A DNA stretch of 64,000 nt, taken from positions 191,700 to 255,699 of the forward strand of contig UESW01001504.1 in assembly GCA_900491605.1 (NCBI GenBank), in the 5' to 3' direction. This stretch comes from Calamus simplicifolius (lineage: Eukaryota; Streptophyta; Magnoliopsida; Arecales; Arecaceae). Both the position numbers and the translations under genes were made by a program. Shown here in pieces: positions 33,481 through 42,896 of the stretch; positions within the stretch are counted from its first letter, which is position 1, and the number at the start of each line of letters is the position of its first letter. Under the pieces are notes generated by a model. That model was not told where the DNA came from and searched no databases. It saw nothing but the letters and a program-made list of their open reading frames with translations.

Positions 33481-35264
33481 TAGGTATTAGCTGACTTCCT
33501 GGTCAAGTGCACTTGGACCGAGAAGCAATCGGAAGAGCCCCACTTGGCATCCTTAGACATGATGGCCAAGGTAGGGAGAGAGAACTGGGTCCTCCATGTG
33601 GACGACGCATCGAATTTCCAGGGGAGTGGAGCCGAGCTGATCCTAGCAAGCCCAAAGGGAGAGGCAGTGGAGTATGCCCTCCGTTTTCTTTTTATCGCCA
33701 CCAACAATTAAGCAGAATATGAAGCCTTGCTAGCGGGAATGAAGCTAGCCAAGGAGCTTAGAGTAAAGTATCTCAAAGCCTTCACTGACTCCCAACTTAT
33801 CTTCGGATAGGTCGCTGAAGAGTACGAGGCTCGAGATCCCATTATGTCCCATTATCTGAGTAAGGTCCAATCACAGGCCTTCCTTTTTGCTTATTTTAGT
33901 GTCAATTACATTCCTACGGGTGAGAACGCCAGAGCCGACATGTTATCCCATTTAGCCACCTCGACCGATAGGGCCCTGGGGAGGACATATGTGGAGCATC
34001 TGGAAGTCCCGAGCATCGAGGCCACCAAGGAGGCCCTACCGATCAGCCAAGAGCCTACTTGGATGGACGCTTACATATGGTACCTTATGGATGGTGCCCT
34101 TCCCGAGAACCCAGTGGAGGCAAGCTATTCAAGTGGCAAGCTCCCAAGTTTTTGATACAAAATGAGCAGCTGTACCGAAGGTCCTTCTCATACCTAATCC
34201 TCAAGTGTGTTGGCCCTATGGACGTTGATTACATCCTCCGCGAGATCCACGAAGGCATCTGTGGGAACCACCTGGGGGGCAGAGCGCTGGCATACAAGGC
34301 TCTGCACCCAGGGTATTACTGGCTCACAATGAAGTAAGATGCTACCGAGCTGGTTCAAAGATGCGATAGCTGTCAGCGACATGCCAACATCCAGCGATAG
34401 CCGACCTCTCAACTGAGCCCCCTAGCAGCCCTGTGGCCCTTTGCTCAGTGGGGGATGGACATCCTGGGACCATTACCCCTGGCCTTAGGCCAGCATAGGT
34501 TCCTGCTAGTCGCCGTCGACCACTTCATCAAATCGGTTGAAGCTGAAGCATTAGTGAAAATCACCGAGAGCAAGGTGAGATCCTTCTTCTAGAAGTCCAT
34601 CATCTGCTGATTCGGACTACCCCACACACTCATCACAGACAATGGCAGGCAATTCGACAATGCTCCCTTCAGGAGATTCTGCACTAAGCTGGGCATCCAC
34701 CAGTGGTTTACCTCCATGGGCCATCCCAAAACAAACATGGTGGCTGAGGTGACAAACCACACCATCCTCCAGGGGCTTAGAGCGCAGCTAGATGACTTCA
34801 AAGGAAGATGGGTGGAGGAGCTCCCCAACGTACTATGGGCCTATCACATGATGCCACGGGCTCCCACTGGGGAGACCCCCTTCAGCCTCGTATTCGGGTC
34901 TAAGGCTATCATCCCTGTGGAGATTGGCATCCTGAGTCCTTGAATGAAGTCATATGATGAGAAGGGTAACTTGAGCCGGTTGCGAGTCAACCTCGACCTC
35001 ATCGAGGAGGTGCGCGATCGGGCGCAGCTCAGGATGGCCGCCTATCGCCAGCGAGCTGCCAGGTACTACAATACTCGTGTCTGCCCTAGATCATTACTGC
35101 CAGGGGACCTAGTCCTTAGGTGGACTGAGGTTTCAAGGCCAACGAAAGGAGGCAAGCTGTCACCGAATTGGGAAGGACCCTACTGGGTCACCGAGGCCCT
35201 CTACCAAGGAGCATACCGAATCGAGGGACTTGATGGAAAGCCACCCCCAAACCTGGAATTCTGA
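33481..35264 (+). pseudogene. Tat-2 pol: archaeal-type RNase H and integrase (broken)
   Basis: The second RNase H (about 33580-33840) has WVLHVDDASN, LILASPKGEAVEYAL, a TNN followed by a stop in place of Glu or Gln, then AFTDSQLI. Integrase has the His2-Cys2 finger (GNHLGGRALAYKAL to CDSCQRH, 34264-34380), the core with MDILGPLP, TDNGRQFD near 34637, and NVLWAYHMMPRAPTGETPFS near 34830. The C-terminal domain ends at 35264 with SPNWEGPYWV. Two RNase H domains identify the Tat lineage. Confidence 0.92.
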
Positions 35265-35369
35265 CAACCTCCATAGGTACTATCAATAATGTACATCAAC
35301 GTTTGATTACGAATTTGAATATTTCATTCTTTCATAAACATGAATAACTCACCCTTTCAGCAGGTCGGC

Positions 35370-36060
35370 ACTGAAAGCCCAAGGCCAGCTCAGTACAAAA
35401 GCCTGACTCAGGTGGCACTGAAAGCCCGAGGCCAGCTCAGCACCAAAGCTTGACTCCGGTCAGCATCGAAAGCCCAAGGCTAGCTCGGCACCAAAGCTCA
35501 ACTCTGGTCAGCACCGAAAGCCCAAGGATAGCTCAGTACCAAAGCCCGACTCCGGTCAGCACTAAAAGCCTAAGGCTATCTTGGCACCAAAGCCCAACTT
35601 CGGTCGGCACTGAAAGCATGAGGCCAGCTCGGCATCAAAGCCCAACTCTGGTCGGCACTGAAAGCCCGAGGCCAGCTCGGCACCAAAGCAAGACTCTGGT
35701 CAGCACTGAAAGCCCAAGGCCAGCTCGGCACCAAAGCCCAACTCTGGTCGGCACTGCAAGCCCGAGGCTAGCTCGGCACCAAAGCTCGACTCCGATCGGC
35801 ACTGAAAGCCCGAGGCTAGCTCGGCACCAAAGCCCAACTCCGGTCGGCACTAAAAGCCTGAGGCCAGCTCGGCACCAAAGCCCGACTTTAGTCAGCACTG
35901 AAAGCCCAAGGCCAGCTCGGCACCAAAGCCCGACTCTATTCGGCACCCAAGACCAGCTCGGCACCAAAGATTGACTCCGGTCGGCATTAAAAGTCTGAGG
36001 CTAGCTCGGCACCAAATTTCAACTCTGGTCAGCATTGGAAGCCCAAGACCAGCTCAGGAC
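35370..36060 (+). repeat. Tat-2 3' region: 48-bp tandem array
   Basis: About 14 imperfect copies of a 48-bp unit containing GCACTGAAAGCCCGAGGCCA and CTCGGCACCAAAGCCC. The core CCGAG-GCCAG-CTCGG can fold on itself. Because 48 is a multiple of 3, long open frames cross it on both strands without being genes. Confidence 0.95.
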
Positions 36061-36479
36061 CTAAGGATCGACCCTGGCCAGCCCCAAAGCTCCGATGACA
36101 AATCAGCGCTATAAACCTATTGCAAGGCCAATGCCCCGAGGCCGAACTCGAGTTTTTGCAAAGGCAAGTTCCAAAGCTAGCCTCAACACTTTCCTTGGAA
36201 TTTTCTCCCATATAGCAACAAAATCTCGGACTTGCTCATGGCGAGCGGATGAATACTATGACCCCATCGAGACCAGTGCAACCCTATCGGGGATCCTACA
36301 AATGCAGACTGAGTAGAAAACACACTACTTTGAGCTAAGTATTAGGAGAGTCTTTTAAGATGAATTTCAAGAAAAGTCAATCATTTTCATTACTTTGTGA
36401 ATGTTTTTACAAAATGTCGACTTGGGTTGAACTTTGGTACAATAACAGAAATAAAATAAAAGGTGTAGAAGCGGGCCCT

Positions 36480-38872
36480 CAGGCATTGGCCGGTGCGGGT
36501 TCACCATCAGTCAACTCCTTCGGCTCCTCAAAGGCATTGAGCTTAAGGTCATTGAGCCTGACGACCCCGAAGACTAGCACAACCTTCTCCTTCCCATGAT
36601 GGAAGCCCTGGAGGTAGGCGTCAATGGAGCTCTCCGCCACCTCTTTGGCAAAAGCAGTGGAGCCCCAAAAGCGCTCCATAGCCTCTGCTGCCACCATCTT
36701 CACTGCCGCAGCCCTTTCCTTAGTGGCTCGTGCTCTCAGGAGGACGTCGCTCACTTGGGCAGCAGCGTCGGCAGCCTGGGCATCGGCCATCCTAGAGATT
36801 TCTTTGGCATTTTCAGCCCAGCCCTCGAACTCCTATGCCTCCTGACTTGCTATATCTAGACAGAGATGGCAAGCCCCCAGCTCAGCCTCAGCGGCATGAG
36901 CATGCCACAGGTCGGCCGCTCCTTGCTGCCTGGTCTCCTTGACCTCCATCTGTAATAGCTCCAGGGTCCTCTTGGCCTTCTCAGCCTCCCTCCAGGCCAC
37001 CCCCAATGCCCTCTCGGTCTCCTCGGCCTCCCTCCAGGCTGCCCCCAGCGCCCTCTCGATCACCTTGGCCTCCCTTTGGGCTACCTCCAGCACGCTCTCG
37101 GCCTCCTTTTAGTCTGCCTTCAGTGCACCTTCGGCCTCCTCGGCCCTAGCCATGGCGGCCAAGGTTGTCTGGTAGGCGCGGTGGCTCCGAAGGGTGGTGT
37201 CCCTCAATGCCGACAAGGAGTTCACCGCTTGTACGAGGAAAGCCATTGTTAGTACACAATGAGGCAAAAAAATTCAAGGGGGGAAAAAGAGATGCTTACC
37301 CATAAATGCACCGTGAAGGCATCCTGAAGGATGGCGGGGGCATCCAGTTGGCCAAACTCTGCTTGGAGCTTTGGCAGACAGGCCCTGACCATCAGTCACT
37401 TAGCGATGCAACTGTTATATGCAAGGGATACCCGAGGGGACTCCGCCTCGGTCCTCCTCCCCTCGGGATCAGCTGAGGCTAAGGGCATAGATGTTGCCCC
37501 GGACCCTGGCGGCGTTCCTCTGCAGCCCTCACCCATTCGAGCATCCTCTGCGGTTACTCCTGTCGCTACTGCAGCATCCCTGCTCGTCGACGGGCCTTCC
37601 TCCGATGTTGGTGCAGCTATAGGCTCAGACGGTTCCACACCGAAGGTGGATGGCTCTGCATTTGGGTGAATTGTCGTGGCCCTTGGCTCCTCTGGGGGAG
37701 TGTCAGTAGTCAGGTCAATCGCCGGGGCAGCCGGTGGGGCGATAGATGGAGCGGTCAGTGAGGCTGCTATCTGGAAGACCGGCGGGGCAACCTCCTTGCC
37801 CACCTGCTGGCAATCAGATGGGGGAGCAAAGGACTGAGGCCGAGTCCTCTTCTTTGATCCTCCTACCTCGCTCATGACCCTATGTCTCTTTGCAACAGCC
37901 CTCATCAGCATCTCGGTTGGCGGCCTCATATCTGTGCAAGTCAAGGTAGGTCAGAGCCATTCTAAAAAAAAAGAGAGAGAGAAAAGAAAGAAGAAGAAAC
38001 TGACAAGGACAAAGGGGGGAAAGGTTTGTGACTGCTTACCACAGCTCGGGAGGATACCCGTGAGCTGGAGATTCTCTTCGGTTAGAAGCTGGTTACAGGG
38101 AGGGACCGCTACCAATAGCAGCTGTTCAAATGCCTCTTTGTCCCTTGGGACCACTGTCAAATTTTTGTTCAGTCCTACGTCTAGGTCCCCCCAACTTGCC
38201 CTCACCCCCTTGAGGTTGGTGAAGAAAAATTGGGTCTTCCACCCTTTAACGGATGTGGGAAGACCCAACCAGAGGGCTCGGCCAGGCTTGGGCTAGAACA
38301 CCCACCAACCCGATTGTTGGCGGATGCTGTAGAAACTATGTAAAAGGAAAACCCTAGCCTCTATGCCCTGGAGGTGCAGGAACTAAGGAGAATAGGTCAA
38401 GGAGGTTGGTGATGAAGGGATAGAGAGGCAATCGAAGACCCCCCTTAAGCAATACCTCATATAGGGCGATCCTTCCAGGTCGGGAGGATGTTACCCTTTC
38501 GTCAGGGGTGGGGATGAGCAACTGGACACTGCTTGAAATTCTGTACCAGGCCCTAAGGTTTACTAATTCTTGACCAATCATGGTGAAGACGGCCCCATCC
38601 GGAGATTCCACTCTAACCCTAGGTTGAGGACCGAAGGCCATCGGATGACCCCTGATGGGGGCTCGGCCGATGATCCATCGCTGAGACAGAGGAACAAGGT
38701 CCTCGAAGAAAAGAGAAGAAGAGGAAGACCATGCAGGTGTGGGGGATGAGGAAGCTCGCACCCACAAGAAGGACAAACGATCCTCAGGTGGGGCAGAGAA
38801 TGACCAAGAAGGAGAAGAAGAAGTTATGATGAAGGAAAAATAGGGAAGGATCAGAAGGACTAACCTGGGCAA
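36480..38872 (-). pseudogene. Tat-2 antisense gene: PF04195-like domain, disordered middle, coiled coil
   Basis: Minus strand. 38872-38354 ends in a domain start with LLIPTPDERVTSSRPGRIAL and GLRLPLYPFITNLL; 38268-38040 continues it (VKGWKTQFFF). A donor-like GTAAGC follows near 38036. 37944-37310 is Ser/Pro/Thr-rich with a basic KKRTRP patch, and another GTAAGC donor lies near 37303. 37093-36833 and 36790-36480 are Ala/Glu/Arg coiled coils. Homologous parts occur in Tat-3 (54465-57597) and Tat-1. The frame breaks once between 38354 and 38268. It must use its own promoter because it opposes the genomic transcript. Role unknown. Confidence 0.72.
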
Positions 38873-39381
38873 AGGAGGAAGAACGGCGAGGGAAGTAGCA
38901 AGGTTTAGGAGAAAGAGGCTCAGGCAAGGTATGGGCTTGAGGACGAAGATGAAGGTCTCAAAAGCAAAGTATCAGGTCCAGAGCCCCTCTTTCTTTACAT
39001 CATTTCGAATCGTTTCGCCTGGTCTAGCAAGCCACGTGCACGCCCACTATTGGCGAAGTCGCCTTGACCAACATCCAGCACACGGAGCACGCTGTTTATA
39101 GCCAGTCACAGGACATCAATAACATCAGCACAATGATGGCAATAATGGCAGTGGCCTTTCCGTGGGCTTCGAAAGGACTTCCCCATTTCGAGAAGGATCT
39201 TCATAGATCCGACGGTGAGGATTGACCTGAGTGAAGGCGTTACGACTCCTCTTACCATCTGCGTTGAAGAGTCTCTGCCTCCGAGAACATGTGCCCCTCA
39301 ATGATTGGCAACGCACTGGGATCAGCCACCTGGAGGTTCCATGCCCCTTTTGCCAAGCTGGGAGTGGACCCACATCGTCTC

Positions 39382-39401
39382 AAGGGCGGGGAGGCATCCG
39401 A
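39382..39401 (+). other. Polypurine tract of Tat-2
   Basis: AAGGGCGGGGAGGCATCCGA directly precedes the 3' LTR. Confidence 0.8.
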
Positions 39402-40204
39402 TGTGGCTAATCAGGCCATGTTAAGGCTAACGAAAAGGGTGACTTACGGAACCTAGGACCCTAAGGTCCCCTTGGCCTCGGACCCCAGGTTCCCCTCGGC
39501 CTCGAGCCTAGGTCCCCCTCGGCCTCGAACCCTAAGGTTCCCTTGGCCTTGTACTCCAGGTCCCCTCGGCCTCAGACCCCAAGGTTCCCTCGGCCTTGGA
39601 CCCCAAGGTCCCTTTGGACTCGGGCCCCAAGGTCCCTTCGGCCTCGGACTGCAACCGCCATGTGGCCCACTAGCCACCTACAACCACCATGTGGCCCACT
39701 AACCATCTACAATCGCGCGTGGCCACTACTCATTACGGCGCACGCCTAACATGACTAGGCCCACCAACCACATATGGTGCCGTATCTAGCAGGAGGCTGG
39801 CAGGGCGGGACATCTCTGACATACTCAGTGTTTGTTGTGACCTATCCTTGTTGGCTTTGTCGCCTGTCCACTGCCAGACAATAATGTCTCAAAATCAACC
39901 ACCTTCCAAAAGCTGATAAAAGGGACCTTCGGACAGGTATAAGAACCTTGGCTCATAATGAGAGAAGGGATCTAAACTCCAAGTTCTCTAGCTAATTCCT
40001 TGATCTCTTTCTACACTGTTTCCCAAGTTGCTCACTAGAGCGTCGGAGGGTCCCCACCGGTGCAATCAGTCCTCAGAGACTTTCTTGCAGGAATCCTGTT
40101 GAGAAGGAAGCGCTAGAAGATTCCCTCATTGTCCTAGCCATCCCAGTGACCCTCCAAACCCTCTTCGTTATCTGACGTTCGAGAAACATCATTTGGCGGC
40201 AACA
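39402..40204 (+). repeat. 3' LTR of Tat-2 (803 bp)
   Basis: Collinear with 28860-29833, but its 24-bp array (39457-39650) has only about eight units against about 14, which explains most of the 171-bp length difference. Ends GGCGGCAACA. Confidence 0.92.
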
Positions 40205-40483
40205 TATTCCAAGTGTGGTTCAATGGCTGATGCTTACCAACTCTTTGAGAACATGCCCCAACGGAATCTGACATTCTGGGATACTATGATTATGAGTCTT
40301 TCAAACAATGGTCTTGGAGAGGATGCAATTAATCTTTTCACGGAGTTTAAACAGAAATGATTGAAGCCAGATGGACAAATGTTTATCACTATTATCGTTG
40401 CATGTGGTGTTCTTGGAGCTGTTGATGAGGGAATGTTGCATTTTGAATCGATGCAGAAGGGTTTTGGAATTTCTCTTTTGTGA
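40205..40483 (+). pseudogene. PPR repeat fragment (captured, downstream of Tat-2)
   Basis: From the first base after the LTR the frame reads YSKCGSMADAYQLFENMP, then an LS-type repeat (WDTMIMSLSNNGLGEDAI) and a third with LKPDGQMF and ACGVLGAVDEGMLHFESM. Two and a half pentatricopeptide repeats are thus present, with one in-frame TGA near 40357. PPR proteins bind organellar RNA. The repeats closely resemble those of DYW-class proteins such as At2g15690. The sequence changes to AT-rich DNA after about 40485. It is the partner of the N-terminal fragment at 28423-28859. Confidence 0.85.
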
Positions 40484-41001
40484 GTATTGTCAATATGCTT
40501 GAATTGTTTTTTAGATACACTTTCTCGATCTCATTCTTTTATCCAAAATAATTATTTTTGACTAAATTATTTTAATGATATTTTAAAAATTGTTAGAAAA
40601 CAATACTTTGCTTTCATTTATGATAAATCATTGAAAATCATGAAATTCATTATTTCAATGACATTTTTTAAAAATATTAAAAAATAATGCATTGCCTAGC
40701 ATTTATGATAAGTTACTAGGAATCATTGAAACTATGGCATTAGTTTAGTGATATTTTATAAAAAATTAAAAATTAATACTTTACCTTGTATTTATGTTAA
40801 ATTATTTTTTTATTAGTTTATAACTTGCCTTTTTTTTCTATTGGTTCAAGTGCCAGTGCGTCTAAGCATACATATGGATCTCGATATATGGTGGAGCATT
40901 CTTTAAAAATAGTAATGCATTAATTATTTAATAGACTAATTTGTAGTTGTTTTTATTTTTAATCATCTAGCCATGTAATTATTAACTTATTATTATTGTA
41001 G
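40484..41001. other. CACTA-2 interior, AT-rich, no gene seen
   Basis: A ~90-bp sequence containing 'AATCATTGAAA' and 'TTTATGATAAAT' is repeated imperfectly about three times (40560-40810). It ends in an AG acceptor at 41000-41001 leading into the next exon. It may be an intron of the transposase gene. Confidence 0.45.
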
Positions 41002-41580
41002 GCTGAAGAGTTAAAATGTCGGCACAACAGTTGGAAGCTATTTAAAAAAGTACACACGAAAAAAGATGAAACTTTTGTAAATGCGAGGTCAAAGAAAATG
41101 AATGTATGTTTATCTTTTATTTTATTAAATTTTATTATATTTATAATTTTTAAATCACAAAGTCTTAAACTAACTTGAACCATGTATTTTATTATAGGAT
41201 CGCATGGAGGAGTTAGTGTCTTCTGCATCTCAGCCTTTGGATGATGGTTTAGAACCTCCACCACTTGATATAGATGCTCTTTATTTTGAGACTACAGCTG
41301 GAGAGAGAAGAGGCATGTATATGGTTTAGGCTCATGGGTAGTATCTTTCTATCCTACTTCATTTTAGAGCAGCAAGACCTCATATTTATCACAGGTTGTT
41401 ATACTGTAGAGCTCAAGTTAAGGAGCTTTTGAATAGGAGTTCATAGATAAGCAAGTAGAGATGGATAAATGATTACTGAATTAAATGCACAAACAGAACA
41501 TCTACATCAGATGGAAGGGCAAATGAGGCGCTTCATAGAGCAGATAGAGTTTACTCGAGAGTTTCGTGGATAAGATCTTT
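41002..41580 (+). pseudogene. Transposase_24-type (plant Ptta/En/Spm) remnant of CACTA-2
   Basis: Exon 41002-41103 reads KKVHTKKDETFVNARSKKMN and ends at a GTATGT donor. The next exon starts at 41198 after a TTATAG acceptor with DRMEELVSSASQPLDDG and later ETTAGERRGMYMV. This is the conserved C-terminal region of the plant En/Spm-associated Transposase_24 (PF03004) family. Stops at about 41327 and beyond end the reading. A Met/Gln-rich tail (41460-41580) may be the last coiled-coil part. The remnant is in the plus orientation and consistent with the CACTA-type termini around it. Confidence 0.75.
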
Positions 41581-41839
41581 TGCATCTTAAGCTAATGATG
41601 ATTACTTGTTTGATGTTTGATGTGTAAAACATTATTGTTGTTGATATATGCAGATATTATTAGTTTAACTTTGAGTGACATTACTTTTATACGTTTTTAT
41701 GGATACTATTTATCTTATTTTATGAAATGCATTTCTCATTATAAAATTTGAATTTTCATCTATAAATTTTATTAGAATGCATTAAATATATTATAATTAA
41801 AATAATATTAAATTTATAAAAATACAAATTTGATGAAAT

Positions 41840-42482
41840 TTTATTAGATTAATGATGGATTTGTGACAGAATTAATAGTGACATATTAGTGATGAAAAAT
41901 ATTAGTGATTGATTAGTGATGAAATAATGATGGACTGATTGATTTTTTGTCACTAATCCGTTAGCAAATTGTAATGGTATAGTGATGGAACTATGGTGAC
42001 ATACATCTCGTCAACAATCTATCACTAAATTATGACATAATAATAATGAACAATTTATGGTGGACTAGTGATGGAAGTTTTAGTTACCAAATGTTCGTCA
42101 ATAATCCTTCATTAAATTATGATTAAATTATGATGAAATCGTGATAAAAATATTTGTAACAAAATAGTGACAGAATAATGAGTGACGGATTAATAGTGAC
42201 GGAATAATGAGTGAGTGACAGATTAATCGTGACAGAATAATGAGTGACGGATTTAATAACTATTATTTAGTGATGAAAATCTATTCCATCACAAATTTTT
42301 GATAGATAATCCATCACAAATCCATTGTTATTATTTGTGACAGATGTTTTTTTCGTCATTAAAATTAGCAACAATGAAAATTATAATGGTAAGATTTTCG
42401 TTACTAATCTGTCACTAAATTCGATTTGTGAAGGAATAGTGATAAAAATTTTTGTCACTATTATGATGTTTTTTTTATAGTG
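41840..42482 (+). repeat. CACTA-2 right subterminal repeats and terminus
   Basis: Dozens of TAGTGACGGA / TCCGTCACTA-like motifs in both orientations. A 20-bp direct repeat of 'GAATAATGAGTGACGGATT' type occurs three times at 42173-42255. It ends ATAGTG at 42482 with TTG behind it. Confidence 0.75.
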
Positions 42483-42485
42483 TTG

Positions 42486-42896
42486 CCAAATATGTACTCC
42501 TTTGTGTTTAAGGTGAGGTTTCTGACCCCCTCCTCCATATTAATGACTAAAGACCTTAATTGAATTTTCCAAAAGGAGAGAGTTATGTTTACTTGCGACC
42601 GAGACAGAAGTGAGCATTTTTCTTCTTTAGAAATTAAATAGAGTGAGCACTCTTTAGAAAGAAACGAAGTAATAAGTTACCTTACCATACCATAGAAAGA
42701 CATGAGACATGCAAATTGATTTGTTGACGCTTCAAAAAATCTGAGCAATAATGCAAGTATTACATCCACCGTGCCAAGTCTTCAGGGTTGCAAAGAAAGA
42801 CTAGATTTCCTATATATCAATCAACAATCTTCTCCGTGCATTCTTATCTCCCTGAGAAGGAAAACAGAGCAAAAGGATCTCCTTAGCTTCTTGTGT
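42486..42896. other. 3' flank of the receptor kinase, no gene seen
   Basis: Sequence between CACTA-2 and the kinase stop codon. The first part is probably intergenic and the last ~100 bp presumably the kinase 3' UTR. Confidence 0.4.

Larger units (their letters stand above)
28860..40204 (+). mobile_element. Tat-2: full-length Tat-lineage Ty3/gypsy retrotransposon
   Basis: Both LTRs (28860-29833, 39402-40204), a primer site (29836-29853), gag, protease, RT, RNase H, archaeal-type RNase H, integrase, a 48-bp repeat array, an antisense gene and a polypurine tract are all present in order. LTRs start TGTGGCT and end (G/C)AACA. The LTR lengths differ mainly because of array copy number. The 5-bp flanks (TTTCA left, TATTC right) do not match, so it may be a recombinant of two insertions or its flanks have changed. 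All ORFs are broken. Confidence 0.92.
26537..42482 (+). mobile_element. CACTA-2: large CACTA transposon with captured PPR gene pieces and a nested Tat element
   Basis: The left end CACTACAAAAAATAGGG and right end (reverse complement CACTATAAAAAAAAC) are CACTA-type termini. The 3 bp outside both are TTG (26534-26536, 42483-42485). Both ends carry dense TAGTGACGGA-like subterminal motifs. Inside, 41002-41580 encodes a Transposase_24-type remnant. PPR gene fragments lie at 28423-28859 and 40205-40483 with Tat-2 between them. Without Tat-2 the element is about 4.6 kb. The alternative is two unrelated CACTA-derived ends; the matching TSD makes one element more likely. Confidence 0.68.

Noticed and set aside
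35450..35974. Long open frames on both strands over the 48-bp array (also 28904-29206, 39453-39702, 53453-53964, 57861-58119 and 61161-61646)
   Set aside because: Tandem units without stops create open frames automatically when the period is near a multiple of 3. The translations are monotonous and contain no domain.
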